Shown piece by piece: positions 1 through 7,801 of a stretch of 64,000 nucleotides of DNA. Source of the stretch: UBA668 sp038234785. Its GTDB lineage: Bacteria; Actinomycetota; Acidimicrobiia; Acidimicrobiales; Ilumatobacteraceae. The translations under genes were made by a program, and so were the position numbers. The notes below the pieces were generated by a model. The model worked only from the letters and a program-made list of their open reading frames with translations, was not told where the DNA came from and did not search any database. The stretch spans positions 8,210-72,209 of the forward strand of contig JBBQTC010000011.1 of NCBI GenBank assembly GCA_038234785.1. Direction: 5' to 3'. Every line of letters begins with the position of its first letter. Within the stretch, counting starts at the first letter, position 1.

Positions 1-316
1 CCCCTCTTGCTCAGCGGTCACGTCACCGGACCGGAGCTGTATCGGAGGATGGGCGCGGCACTGACCGACGACATGATCGACGCGGAGTGCAACGAGTTCT
101 TCACCGGCTACCTCGAACAACGCCGGCGGGGCATTTCACTCCGAGATCCAGATTGAACCCGACAGCGTCAACGGACTCGCCGCCCTGTCGGCCGCACAGT
201 GCCAACACCTACGCGCCATTTCGTCTCGGCGGATGCTCGCGGTCCGCGGCAACGTCGGAACCGTCACCCTCAGACAACTTCGTGAGACCATCGCCGTGAT
301 CCTCGATCTGCCCTGA
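1..316 (+). pseudogene. Unrecognised coding remnant at left edge, possibly frameshifted
   Basis: A frame open from the window edge ends with a stop at 154-156. An overlapping +2 frame without an obvious start continues to a stop at 314-316. Its last part has protein-like composition, ending LRQLRETIAVILDLP. The two could be halves of one gene broken by a frameshift around 120-150, or two unrelated fragments. I recognise no family. The rest of this stretch, to the promoter at 406, holds only the left copy of an 18-bp repeat. Function is unknown and confidence that it is a gene is low. Confidence 0.25.
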
Positions 317-349
317 CCCGTCGGACGCTTGTTCGATCACCGTCCTGCC

Positions 350-367
350 GGGTGCGAACTGGTGCCC
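350..367. repeat. Left copy of 18-bp direct repeat (possible attachment-site remnant)
   Basis: GGGTGCGAACTGGTGCCC occurs exactly here and at 2151-2168, where its last 8 bases are the CCA end, discriminator and acceptor stem of the tRNA-Leu gene. The bases just to the right also weakly resemble the tRNA. A repeat of a tRNA 3' end 1.8 kb away is typical of site-specific integration, but no integrase is present. Confidence 0.5.
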
Positions 368-405
368 CTAGTAGGACTGTGGCACATGTGGGCACATCGC
401 CAACC

Positions 406-440
406 TTGACTCACCGTGTTGATGAAACTAATACTATTAG
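406..440 (+). promoter_or_regulatory. Promoter and palindromic operator of the GntR operon
   Basis: TTGACT at 406-411 is followed after 17 bp by TAATAC at 429-434. The perfect palindrome CTAATA-C-TATTAG at 428-440 lies over the -10 region, immediately before the ATG at 445. A YtrA-type GntR regulator commonly represses its own operon through such a site. The -10 lies only 10 bases from the start codon and there is no Shine-Dalgarno sequence, so the transcript is probably leaderless. Confidence 0.6.
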
Positions 441-444
441 CACC

Positions 445-792
445 ATGCGTTGGGCGATTGATCACACCTCCCGGGAGCGTCTGCAGGACCAGATCGCTAC
501 GTGCGTTCGCCGCGGCGTGGCCTCCGGAGAGCTGCCAGTCGGTGAGCAGCTACCACCCGCCGCCGAACTCGGGACGGCGTTGTCCGTCGACCGCAACACA
601 GTGCTCGCTGCGTACCGACAGCTTCGCGACGACGGAGTGCTCGAGTTTCGACGCGGACGCGGGGCACGCGTCGTGTCGGTCGGCCCAGCGTTGTCGTCCG
701 TGACCGAGGCAGCCCAGAAGTTGATCGCCACCGCCAGTGAACATGGCCTCGGAAAGAACGATCTCATCCGCATCATCAAGGAGCTGACATGA
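445..792 (+). CDS. GntR-family transcriptional regulator, YtrA-like
   Basis: A protein of 115 residues with an N-terminal winged-helix domain of GntR type. It opens with the typical pattern ID-S-ER-QDQIA and contains the recognition-helix stretch LSVDRNTVLAAYRQL followed by the wing GVLEFRRGRGARV. Only a short helical tail follows, which is the YtrA subfamily architecture with no large ligand domain. ATG 445 is chosen over the upstream in-frame GTG at 352. The latter lies inside the direct repeat and upstream of the promoter. The stop overlaps the next gene by 4 bases, so the two are translationally coupled. It probably represses its own operon through the palindrome overlapping the promoter. 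Confidence 0.85.
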   Translation: MRWAIDHTSRERLQDQIATCVRRGVASGELPVGEQLPPAAELGTALSVDRNTVLAAYRQLRDDGVLEFRRGRGARVVSVGPALSSVTEAAQKLIATASEHGLGKNDLIRIIKELT

Positions 793-1304
793 CGTCACTA
801 CCCATCGCCGATAGCAGCCAACACGCCGTGTACACCGGCCGAACCACAAGCTGGCCGATGGTCGCCACGACGTGCGCCGGTGCGCTCCTCGTCGTCTTCA
901 TGGGCAAAGAACCCAACGGCGCCTGGGGCGACCTCATCTTCGTCGTGCCATTGATCCTCGTCGCGATCGGCGTGCTCGCCAACGTCCTGACGTCTTCCAG
1001 CGTCCGCGCCACCGCCGGGCCCAACGGCTTCACCATCCGCTGGGGGCTGGTCGGATGGCCCCGATGCACCTACCACCTGGACGAGATCGTGAACGCCGAA
1101 GTGATCGATCTGCCATGGTGGCGAGTCTCCTATGGGCTTTGGTGGACACCGAAGCGGACCAACTGCACAGTCCACGGCGGTCCAACTGTGCGACTCTCGC
1201 TGCGCAACCAGCGCATCGTCACGGTCACCGTGCCCGAACCGGCAGCCGCCGTCGCTGCCCTGCGTGAAGCATCGACCGGCGAGAACGACAGTCCCGACTC
1301 GTAA
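789..1304 (+). CDS. Two-helix membrane protein, partner of the GntR regulator
   Basis: A protein of 171 residues whose ATG overlaps the regulator stop as ATGA. Two hydrophobic segments lie at about residues 24-38 and 48-66. They are followed by a cytoplasmic beta-rich part, from about residue 70, that looks like a bacterial PH-type domain with many tryptophans and a WWRVSYGLWW stretch. No catalytic motif is visible. In YtrA-type operons the partner is often a membrane transporter or stress protein. Here no ATPase follows, so the role is open. Confidence 0.6.
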   Translation: MTSLPIADSSQHAVYTGRTTSWPMVATTCAGALLVVFMGKEPNGAWGDLIFVVPLILVAIGVLANVLTSSSVRATAGPNGFTIRWGLVGWPRCTYHLDEIVNAEVIDLPWWRVSYGLWWTPKRTNCTVHGGPTVRLSLRNQRIVTVTVPEPAAAVAALREASTGENDSPDS

Positions 1305-1369
1305 GCAGCACGACTGCGAGCGGGTGAACGTCCCAAATTGCGCCACCCAAGACTGGCGAAGACCTTCAC

Positions 1370-2029
1370 CTACCGCCGGTGACACGGCCGTGGAGTGTCA
1401 GCCTTCGAAGGGAGCCATGTCGTCCCAGTGATCTCGGCCCAGCCCTTGGGCTGGGCGAGCACGGCATCGGCTCGACGCCAGTCGATGTTGCTCGACGAGC
1501 GGCTCTCCTCGACGACGGTGATGACCTGGTCACCCTTCGACAGCCGCCGGTACCGGCCGGTGACGATGGCATGGAAGTACTGGTCGACGACATCGATCAG
1601 GTCCTGCGAACCCGAGTCACAGGCGTCGCAGCCGCAGTCGGGAATCAACGCGATCTGGACCGTCGGGCGCCCTGCGCCCAACGTGAGACCTGCGTCATCA
1701 CAATCGTCGAGGCGATGACGGGCGACCACCACTGGAAGCGCACCGGCGGCCTCGGGCACGATCATGAACGGCCGACGGAAGTCCGTCCGAGGTGGCTTGG
1801 TCCACTCGACCCGATACTCCAAAGTTGCCAGGCCGAGCTCCTCCACCGCCGCAGCCCAGGCCTCAGCCCGGGCACCGACGAGTCGATAGCGCGCCGCGTT
1901 CGTCACGCGCGAGTACTCGCTGTCGTCCGGCCGGCGGTCCGGATGCGGATCAGGCCACCCCGCAAAGTTTGCCAGCTGCTGAGTGGATGCCGCATCGAGG
2001 GTCGGACTCGCGGGATGTCGCACTGCCAC
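1370..2029 (-). CDS. DUF6226-like protein
   Basis: A protein of 219 residues, probably cytosolic. A central segment with clustered cysteines, PDCGCDACDSGSQDLIDVVDQ, is followed by a tail with WRRADAVLAQPKGWAEITGTTWLP. I recall this pattern from an actinobacterial family of unknown function (DUF6226); the assignment is from memory. The start is GTG at 2029; another GTG two codons later is closer to an AGGTGG-like ribosome site. A 12-bp direct repeat CACCTACCGCCG flanks the gene at about 1368 and 2027. It converges with the GntR operon. Confidence 0.6.
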   Translation of the reverse strand: MAVRHPASPTLDAASTQQLANFAGWPDPHPDRRPDDSEYSRVTNAARYRLVGARAEAWAAAVEELGLATLEYRVEWTKPPRTDFRRPFMIVPEAAGALPVVVARHRLDDCDDAGLTLGAGRPTVQIALIPDCGCDACDSGSQDLIDVVDQYFHAIVTGRYRRLSKGDQVITVVEESRSSSNIDWRRADAVLAQPKGWAEITGTTWLPSKADTPRPCHRR

Positions 2030-2150
2030 CTACCGCCGTTAGGAGGACGCTCGGGAACATTCGCTCACCTCGCGACCCTGCCCAGGACAGAACCGGCGAA
2101 CCCGAGCGTCAAGCGTGCCACTGCCGCTCACGATGGTGCCGGTGTCCGCA

Positions 2151-2168
2151 GGGTGCGAACTGGTGCCC
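2151..2168. repeat. Right copy of 18-bp direct repeat at tRNA-Leu 3' end
   Basis: Identical to 350-367. Eight of its bases are the 3' end of the tRNA gene and ten lie downstream of it. This could mark the boundary of a small integrated segment carrying the GntR operon and the DUF6226-like gene. Confidence 0.5.
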
Positions 2169-2246
2169 GAGGTGGGATTCGAACCCACACGCCCTTTCGG
2201 ACAACGGATTTTGAGTCCGTCGCGTCTGCCATTCCGCCACTCGGGC
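2161..2246 (-). tRNA. tRNA-Leu (anticodon CAA)
   Basis: The minus strand reads GCCCGAG at the 5' end, pairing with CTCGGGC at the 3' end, followed by discriminator A and an encoded CCA (2161-2163). The anticodon arm is ACGGA-CTCAAAA-TCCGT, giving anticodon CAA. A long variable arm follows, as in leucine tRNAs, and the T loop is TTCGAAT. It reads UUG codons. Length is 86 with CCA. Confidence 0.95.
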
Positions 2247-2294
2247 GAGCGACCGGCACGAGCGTAGCGGCACCGTCGCGACGTTGCTTCGTCG

Positions 2295-2338
2295 TTACCG
2301 GTGGGTAAACGAAGTACCGGTGGGTAACCGTCTACGCT
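2295..2338 (+). promoter_or_regulatory. Tandem operator-like repeats and -10 of the fatty-acid synthesis operon
   Basis: The 13-mer TACCGGTGGGTAA occurs twice, at 2296-2308 and 2315-2327, 19 bp apart, about two helical turns. The first is extended to the dyad TTACC-GGTG-GGTAA. A -10-like TACGCT lies at 2333-2338, ten bases before ATG 2348, with no Shine-Dalgarno sequence, which suggests a leaderless transcript. The repeats sit where a regulator would cover the -35 region. The regulator is unknown. Confidence 0.5.
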
Positions 2339-2347
2339 GCTCGCATC

Positions 2348-3523
2348 ATGCTTGCGTTCACCTTTCCCGGCCAGGGCTCCCAGCGGCCGGGCATGGGTCG
2401 TCCCTGGGCCGACCACGACAGTTGGGAACTCGTCGAGGAGGCATCAGAGGTCGCAGAGCGCGATGTGGCGCGGCTGCTGCTCGACGCCGACGCCGAGGAA
2501 CTGCGCGACACCCGCAACGCCCAACTCACCACGTACGTCTCCAGTCTGATGGTCCTCGACGCCGTCGAGCGTCTCGGCATCGAGCCCAGCTTCTGCGCCG
2601 GACACAGCCTCGGCGAGTACACCGCCCTCACTGCAACCGGTGCGCTCGGGTTCGACGAGGGTGTCCGCCTCGTCTGCGAACGAGCCGATGCAATGCACAC
2701 CGCCGGTCACGAGAACCCCGGCACCATGGCCGCCGTCCTCGGCCTCGACGACGACCAGGTCGAGGTGGCGTGCCGGCGGGCCGACAGCGATGTCTGGGTC
2801 GCCAACTTCAATGCACCCGGTCAGGTCGTCATCGCCGGCTCCCCCGAGGGCGTGGCGCTCGCCAGCGCGGTCGCCAAGGAGCTCGGTGCCAAGAAGGTGA
2901 TGCCGTTGCAGGTGTCGGGCGCGTTCCACACCCCGTTCATGTCGCCCGCTCGCGACCGGTTGCGCAAGGCCATCGCCGACGCCAACCCGCGCGACACCGA
3001 AGTTCCGGTGGTGTCCAACGTCGACGGGCTCGCCCACAACAACGGCACCGAGTGGGGCAGCCTCCTCTCCGCACAGCTCAGCAGCCCGGTGCGCTGGAAG
3101 CACTGTCTCCTCACACTCGGCGAACTCGGCGTGGTCGACTTCGCCGAGCTCGGTCCCGGGGGCGTGCTCACCGGCATGGCCAAGCGCACCGTCGAAGGCG
3201 CGCGGACGATCTCGATCTCCACCCCCGAAGAACTCGACAAGCTCATCGAATGGGTCAACGCCGGGTCCCCGCTGGGCGCAGCCCAGCACGAGGGCGAGCA
3301 CCTGTTCGCCAGTGAGCGCCTGGTGGTCAGCCCATCGGCGGGAGTCTTCGTCCCGGTCGACGACCTCATGGACGGCGCCCGTATCGAAGTCGGCACGGTG
3401 CTCGGCCACGTGGGCGATGCCGAGGTCAGGTCCGCGTTCGCGGGCGTGCTACAGAGCTACATCGCGGTGACCGGCGAACGGGTCACCTTGCGTCAACCCA
3501 TTGCCTGGCTGAGGACGGTCTGA
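2348..3523 (+). CDS. fabD: Malonyl-CoA:ACP transacylase with C-terminal lipoyl-like domain
   Basis: Transfers malonyl from CoA to acyl carrier protein, supplying the extender for fatty-acid synthesis. The FabD domain covers about residues 1-305, with FPGQGSQ near the start, the nucleophile in GHSLGEYTAL and the QVSGAFHTPFM region carrying the catalytic histidine. At 391 residues it is about 80 longer than usual. The extra tail, from about residue 318, reads like a biotinyl/lipoyl-type barrel: VVSPSAGVFVPV, then GTVLGHVGD and FAGVLQSYIAVTGERV. The lysine that would carry the cofactor is missing. It heads the fab operon, 2 bases before fabH. The start lacks a Shine-Dalgarno sequence. Confidence 0.92.
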   Translation: MLAFTFPGQGSQRPGMGRPWADHDSWELVEEASEVAERDVARLLLDADAEELRDTRNAQLTTYVSSLMVLDAVERLGIEPSFCAGHSLGEYTALTATGALGFDEGVRLVCERADAMHTAGHENPGTMAAVLGLDDDQVEVACRRADSDVWVANFNAPGQVVIAGSPEGVALASAVAKELGAKKVMPLQVSGAFHTPFMSPARDRLRKAIADANPRDTEVPVVSNVDGLAHNNGTEWGSLLSAQLSSPVRWKHCLLTLGELGVVDFAELGPGGVLTGMAKRTVEGARTISISTPEELDKLIEWVNAGSPLGAAQHEGEHLFASERLVVSPSAGVFVPVDDLMDGARIEVGTVLGHVGDAEVRSAFAGVLQSYIAVTGERVTLRQPIAWLRTV

Positions 3524-3525
3524 TC

Positions 3526-4497
3526 ATGCCTGCGATTCCATCCCACGTCCGCGGAGCGGTCATCACCGGTTGGGGCACAGCGCTCCCGCCGAAGGTGATC
3601 ACCAACCACGACCTCGAGCAGACCATCGAGACGTCACACGACTGGATCGTGGAACGGACCGGCATCCACGAGCGGCACGTCGGCGGCACCACCGTCGGAC
3701 TGTCGGTGGAGAGTGGGCGCAAGGCGCTCGACATGTCCGGGGTCGACCCTGCGACCATCGACGCGCTCATCCTCGCCACGACCACGCCCGATCGCACCGT
3801 GCCGGCGAGCTCGGCGACGGTGCAGCACGAACTGGGCCTCACCTGCGGCGCGTTCGACATCAACGCTGCCTGCAGCGGGTTTGTCTACGGCCTGGTGCAG
3901 GCCCATGGTCTCATCGCCATGGGAGCCAAGAAGATCCTGGTGATCGGCACCGACACGCTGGCGCGCATCACCGACTGGACCGACCGCAACACGGCGATCC
4001 TTTTCGCCGACGGCAGCGGTGCCGTCGTCCTCGAAGCGGTCGAAGGACCCGGGCAGTTGCTCGGCTGGGACCTCGACGCCGATGGCGCCGCCGAGCGCTT
4101 CCTCTACGCCGAGATCGGCGACTTCATCCACATGGATGGCAAAGAGGTCTTCCGCCGCGCGGTGCGCATCATGGTCGACTCCGCAAAGAAGTCGATGAGC
4201 CATGCCGGCGTCACGGCCGACCAGTTGGCGGTGGTCGTGCCCCACCAGGCCAACATCCGGATCATCCAGGCCGCCTGCGACCGGCTCGGCATTCCGATAG
4301 AGAAGGCCGCGACCGTGCTGCAGCACACCGGAAACACCTCCTCGGCGTCGATTCCACTGGCACTTGCCGACGCGCTCGACAACAGCCGCATCCAGCAAGG
4401 CGACCTCGTGCTGCTCGTCGGATTCGGCGCGGGCATGACCGCCGCGAGCGCGATCCTGCGCTGGGGCGGCCCGGTCGACGACCCGGTGATGGCATGA
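3526..4497 (+). CDS. fabH: 3-oxoacyl-ACP synthase III
   Basis: Condenses an acyl-CoA primer with malonyl-ACP to start fatty-acid synthesis. Its 323 residues are the usual length. The triad is visible as C116 in NAACSGF, H240 in VPHQAN and N270 in HTGNTSSAS. The C-terminal GFGAGMTAASAILRW motif is also typical. It follows fabD by 2 bases and overlaps fabG by 4 (ATGA), so the operon is tightly coupled. Confidence 0.95.
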   Translation: MPAIPSHVRGAVITGWGTALPPKVITNHDLEQTIETSHDWIVERTGIHERHVGGTTVGLSVESGRKALDMSGVDPATIDALILATTTPDRTVPASSATVQHELGLTCGAFDINAACSGFVYGLVQAHGLIAMGAKKILVIGTDTLARITDWTDRNTAILFADGSGAVVLEAVEGPGQLLGWDLDADGAAERFLYAEIGDFIHMDGKEVFRRAVRIMVDSAKKSMSHAGVTADQLAVVVPHQANIRIIQAACDRLGIPIEKAATVLQHTGNTSSASIPLALADALDNSRIQQGDLVLLVGFGAGMTAASAILRWGGPVDDPVMA

Positions 4498-5198
4498 GCC
4501 GGGTGGTTCTCGTCACGGGTGGATCCCGTGGCATCGGCCTCGCATGCGCGCGCCGATTCGAAGCGCTGGGCGACAAGGTCGCCGTCACCTACAACTCCTC
4601 TCCCCCGCCCGACGGTGTGTTCGGCGTGCAGTGCGACGTCACCTCCGTCGAATCGGTCGACGCCGCTTTTGGGGCGGTCGAGGCGCAGTTCGGTCCGGTC
4701 GAGGTGCTCGTCTCCAACGCGGGCATCACCAACGACGGTCTCCTGCTGCGGATGAGCGAGGCCGACTTCACCTCGGTCGTCGACGCCAACCTCACCGGTG
4801 CCTTCCGCGTCACCAAGCGCGCATCGCAGGGAATGCTGCGCGCCCGCAAGGGTCGGATCATCCTCATCTCGTCCGTGGTCGGCCTGCTCGGATCGGCGGG
4901 CCAGGCCAACTACGCGGCCTCGAAGGCCGGACTCGTCGGCTTCGCCCGCTCCATCGCCCGCGAGCTCGGATCACGCAGCATCACCTGCAACGTGGTCGCC
5001 CCGGGGCCGGTCGACACCGACATGACGGCGGCCCTGGGCGAGAAGCGTCTCGCCGAACTCACCGCCGCCGTACCACTCGGGCGCACCGCGTCGCCCGAGG
5101 AGATCGCCGGTGTGGTCGCCTTCCTGGCGTCACCCGACGCTGCCTACATCACCGGGGCTGTCATCCCTGTCGATGGTGGTTTGGGTATGGGTCACTAA
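4494..5198 (+). CDS. fabG: 3-oxoacyl-ACP reductase
   Basis: NADPH-dependent ketoreductase of the elongation cycle. It has a short-chain dehydrogenase fold of 234 residues, with the nucleotide loop TGGSRGIG at residues 8-15 and NAG at 75-77. Catalytic residues are N99, S127, Y140 and K144 (the S-13-Y-3-K spacing is correct). It ends GLGMGH. It is about ten residues shorter than typical FabG because the loop after beta-3 is abbreviated. The ATG overlaps the fabH stop. Confidence 0.93.
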   Translation: MSRVVLVTGGSRGIGLACARRFEALGDKVAVTYNSSPPPDGVFGVQCDVTSVESVDAAFGAVEAQFGPVEVLVSNAGITNDGLLLRMSEADFTSVVDANLTGAFRVTKRASQGMLRARKGRIILISSVVGLLGSAGQANYAASKAGLVGFARSIARELGSRSITCNVVAPGPVDTDMTAALGEKRLAELTAAVPLGRTASPEEIAGVVAFLASPDAAYITGAVIPVDGGLGMGH

Positions 5199-5233
5199 CA
5201 TCTGTTCATCACACGTCATCAAGGAGATCATTC

Positions 5234-5470
5234 GTGGATCAGGAACTGTTCGCCCGTTTTCGTAAGTGCGCCGTGGACGTGCTGTCCGTCAGCGAGGACA
5301 AGGTGGTCCCCGAGGCCAAGTTCGGCGACGACCTCGACGCCGACAGCCTCGACCTCGTCGAGCTCGTGATGGCGCTCGAGGAAGAATTCGGCGTCGAAGT
5401 GCCCGAGGAGGACCTCGAAGGCGTCGAGACGGTCGGCCAGGCCTACGACCTGGTCGTCGGCAAGCTCTGA
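5234..5470 (+). CDS. acpP: Acyl carrier protein
   Basis: Carries the growing chain on a 4'-phosphopantetheine attached to S38 in the motif DADSLDLVEL. It is a 78-residue acidic four-helix protein of normal size. The GTG start at 5234 is supported by AAGGAG at 5221-5226. Its stop overlaps the fabF start (TGATG). Confidence 0.95.
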   Translation: MDQELFARFRKCAVDVLSVSEDKVVPEAKFGDDLDADSLDLVELVMALEEEFGVEVPEEDLEGVETVGQAYDLVVGKL

Positions 5471-6669
5471 TGCCCAGCCCCGCGATGGGGTCCAACGGTC
5501 GCCGTGTCGCCATCACGGGCTATGGCGTCGTCGCCCCCTGCGGCATCGGCAAGGACGCGTTCTGGGCCGGCCTCAACGGTCCAGGGATCACCACCGGACG
5601 CACGGTCGAGATCGTCGACTGGGACCCAACGCCTTACTTCGCCAATCCGAAGGAAGCACGCCGTGCGGACAAGGTCGAGCAGTTCGCCCTCGCCGCTGCC
5701 GCAGAGTGTTTCGACCAGGCAGGACGACCCGATGTCGATGATGCGCGTTTCGGCACCATCTTCGCCACCGGCGTCGGCGGACTCCGCTCGACCCAGGAGC
5801 AGATCGAGGTCCTGATCGAGAAGGGCGAACGACGCGTGTCGCCGTTCCTCGTCCCGATGATGATGCCGAACGCGCCGGGCGCGGCGATCTCGATGCGGTA
5901 TGGCCTGCGCGGACCCAACGAGACCATCTGCACCGCCTGTGCCGCGTCGACACACGCGTTCGGCTACGCAGCCCGGATGATCTCGTGGGGAATGATCGAC
6001 GCCTGCCTCACCGGAGGCAGCGAGAGCGCTGCGTGTTCGATCGGCGTCGCTGCCTTCGGCAACATGACCGCCCTGAGCACCACCGGGCACAGCTCGCCGT
6101 TCTCCCCCGATCGCGACGGCTTCGTGCTCGGCGAGGGCGCTGCCGCGTTCATGCTCGAGGAGTGGGATTCCGCAATCCGACGTGGCGCAACCATCCTGGG
6201 CGAGGTCCTCGGAGCCGCGAGCAACGCCGATGCACACCACATCACCGCCCCGGCACCGGGCGGGACCGGCGCGATCGCATGCATGGAGTTGGCGCTACAC
6301 GACGCCGGCCTCGCCGCCGGCGACATCAAGCAGGTCAACGCCCATGGCACGTCGACCCCGCTGAACGACGCGGCAGAGGCCGCCGCGATGGCGGTGGTCT
6401 TCGGTCCCGGTGCTGTCCCGGTCACGTCCACCAAGGGCGTCACCGGCCACGCGCTCGGTGCCGCCGGCGCGCTCGAAGCGGCGGCGTTGCTGCTCAGCAT
6501 GGAGCACTCGTCGATCCCGCCGACGGCGAACACCACACAGCTCGACGACGGGTTCGAGATCGACCTCGTGATCGGTGCCGCCCGCCCCTGGACCCCCGGA
6601 CCGGCGATGTCCAACAGCCTCGGCTTCGGCGGGCACAACGGCTCGATCATCCTCGGGCCGGCCAGCTGA
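5470..6669 (+). CDS. fabF: 3-oxoacyl-ACP synthase II
   Basis: Elongating condensing enzyme of 399 residues. The active cysteine is C157 in TACAAST; the histidines are H292 in NAHGTSTP and H327 in GVTGHALGAAG; the conserved lysine is K322. The glycine-rich C-terminus FGFGGHN appears as LGFGGHNGSI. The ATG overlaps the acpP stop. A second in-frame ATG lies five codons later. It is the last gene of the fab operon and converges with the FabZ-like gene. Confidence 0.94.
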   Translation: MPSPAMGSNGRRVAITGYGVVAPCGIGKDAFWAGLNGPGITTGRTVEIVDWDPTPYFANPKEARRADKVEQFALAAAAECFDQAGRPDVDDARFGTIFATGVGGLRSTQEQIEVLIEKGERRVSPFLVPMMMPNAPGAAISMRYGLRGPNETICTACAASTHAFGYAARMISWGMIDACLTGGSESAACSIGVAAFGNMTALSTTGHSSPFSPDRDGFVLGEGAAAFMLEEWDSAIRRGATILGEVLGAASNADAHHITAPAPGGTGAIACMELALHDAGLAAGDIKQVNAHGTSTPLNDAAEAAAMAVVFGPGAVPVTSTKGVTGHALGAAGALEAAALLLSMEHSSIPPTANTTQLDDGFEIDLVIGAARPWTPGPAMSNSLGFGGHNGSIILGPAS

Positions 6670-6701
6670 CCCGGCGACCTCTGATCCCTGGAACCTCTGG
6701 G

Positions 6702-7130
6702 TCAGGAATCGACCAGCACGAACATCAGGTCGCACTCGCAGGCGACCTGACCGTTCAGCACCGCAGTGCCACTCCCCTTGCCCGCGCGCGCCGACATCCG
6801 GCCGAGCTCCACACGCAACTCCAGCGTGTCGCCCGGGCCGACCTGACGACGAAAGCGAGCACGGTCGAGTCCGCCGAACAGCGGCAACTTTCCGGCGAAC
6901 CGGGGATCGCAGAGCACTGCGATCGCGCCGACCTGCGCGATGGCTTCGCACATCAGCACGCCCGGCAGCGTCGGACGGCCGGGAAAGTGTCCGGCGAAGA
7001 ACCACTCCTCGCCGGTGAGATGCCAGGTGCCGACGGCCCGAAGGCCTGGCTCGAGTTCGGTGACCTCGTCGACGAAGAGGAACGGCGGACGGTGTGGCAG
7101 GACGGAGTCGGGGCGGGGAAGGGCGCTCAT
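6702..7130 (-). CDS. fabZ: FabZ-like 3-hydroxyacyl-ACP dehydratase
   Basis: Hot-dog fold dehydratase of the fatty-acid cycle, 142 residues. The FabZ signature is clear: LPHRPPFLFVDEV near residue 10, then GHFPGRPTLPGVLMCEAIAQ-like sequence with catalytic H48 and E62. Its ATG overlaps the stop of the upstream bcp gene by 4 bases, so it is co-translated with a peroxiredoxin rather than with the fab operon that faces it. It plausibly supplies the missing dehydratase step for that operon. Confidence 0.88.
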   Translation of the reverse strand: MSALPRPDSVLPHRPPFLFVDEVTELEPGLRAVGTWHLTGEEWFFAGHFPGRPTLPGVLMCEAIAQVGAIAVLCDPRFAGKLPLFGGLDRARFRRQVGPGDTLELRVELGRMSARAGKGSGTAVLNGQVACECDLMFVLVDS

Positions 7131-7579
7131 CCGGCGAGTGCCTCGAGCAGCTTCACGGGTGTGTCCTTCGGGCTGATCTTGTACCACGCCTGCTCGACCA
7201 CGCCGTCGGCATCGACGAGGAAGGCGGACCGGAGGATGCCCATGTACTTCTTTCCGTACATCGCCTTCTCCTGCCAGACGCCATAGGCCTCGGCGACCGC
7301 GTGTTCGGTGTCGGCGAGCAGCGGATACCCGAGGGTGTACTTGTCGTCGAACTTCTTCTGGGCGGTGGGCTTGTCGGGGCTGATCCCGATGATCGCCGTG
7401 TCGGCGACCTGGCCGGCGATGTCGCGCAGACCGCACGCCTGCTGGGTACACCCGGGTGTGCTGGCCTTCGGGTAGAAGAAGATCAGCACACGACGGCCAC
7501 GGTACGTGCCCAGATCGACTGTCTCGCCGTCCTGGTTCGTCAAGACAATGGATGGTGCCAGTTGACCCGCAGTGAGCAT
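7127..7579 (-). CDS. bcp: Thiol peroxidase of the Bcp/PrxQ family
   Basis: Reduces peroxides with a peroxidatic cysteine. It has 150 residues and a thioredoxin fold. The motif FYPKASTPGCTQQAC gives C44 as the peroxidatic cysteine and C49 as the resolving cysteine in the same helix, the PrxQ arrangement. WYKISPKDTPVKLLEAL closes the fold. It is the first gene of a two-gene operon with the FabZ-like gene. Confidence 0.93.
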   Translation of the reverse strand: MLTAGQLAPSIVLTNQDGETVDLGTYRGRRVLIFFYPKASTPGCTQQACGLRDIAGQVADTAIIGISPDKPTAQKKFDDKYTLGYPLLADTEHAVAEAYGVWQEKAMYGKKYMGILRSAFLVDADGVVEQAWYKISPKDTPVKLLEALAG

Positions 7580-7651
7580 GGCCCGAGTCTATCCAGGTGG
7601 CCGCTCACGCTGAGTAGAGCGGCCACCACAAAACAACGTTCGTCAAGCCCC

Positions 7652-7680
7652 TTGCAAGGACCACCACCACCAGTGATATG
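7652..7680 (+). promoter_or_regulatory. Candidate promoter for a short transcript
   Basis: TTGCAA at 7652-7657 and GATATG at 7675-7680 are separated by 17 bp. The predicted start of transcription falls near the GTG at 7691. The match at -10 is weak. Confidence 0.3.
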
Positions 7681-7690
7681 GTGACGCTGC

Positions 7691-7762
7691 GTGACCGAAC
7701 TTGAGGGAAACCTCATCGAGGCTCCCGTGTATGTGTACACAACAACTTCCGTTGAAAGGTAG
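7691..7762 (+). CDS. Possible 23-residue leaderless peptide
   Basis: GTG at 7691 opens a 23-codon frame ending TTTSVER with a TAG at 7760-7762. It would begin at or near the predicted transcript start and so be leaderless. A GAAAGGTAG stretch at its end could act as the ribosome site for the next tiny frame. No homologue is known to me. The evidence is positional only. Confidence 0.25.
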   Translation: MTELEGNLIEAPVYVYTTTSVER

Positions 7763-7769
7763 GCCAGTG

Positions 7770-7799
7770 ATGTGGAAGGTCATCGGCGGCGTCAAGTGA
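7770..7799 (+). CDS. Possible 9-residue peptide MWKVIGGVK
   Basis: ATG 7770 opens a 9-codon frame ending with TGA at 7797-7799. The sequence GAAAGG lies 11-16 bases upstream. A hairpin follows directly. It could be a leader peptide or a chance frame. Confidence 0.2.
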   Translation: MWKVIGGVK

Positions 7800-7801
7800 C
7801 G

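Noticed and set aside
352..444. GTG at 352 as the start of the GntR regulator
   Set aside because: It lies inside the 18-bp repeat and upstream of the promoter-like TTGACT; the protein from ATG 445 begins as the family does.
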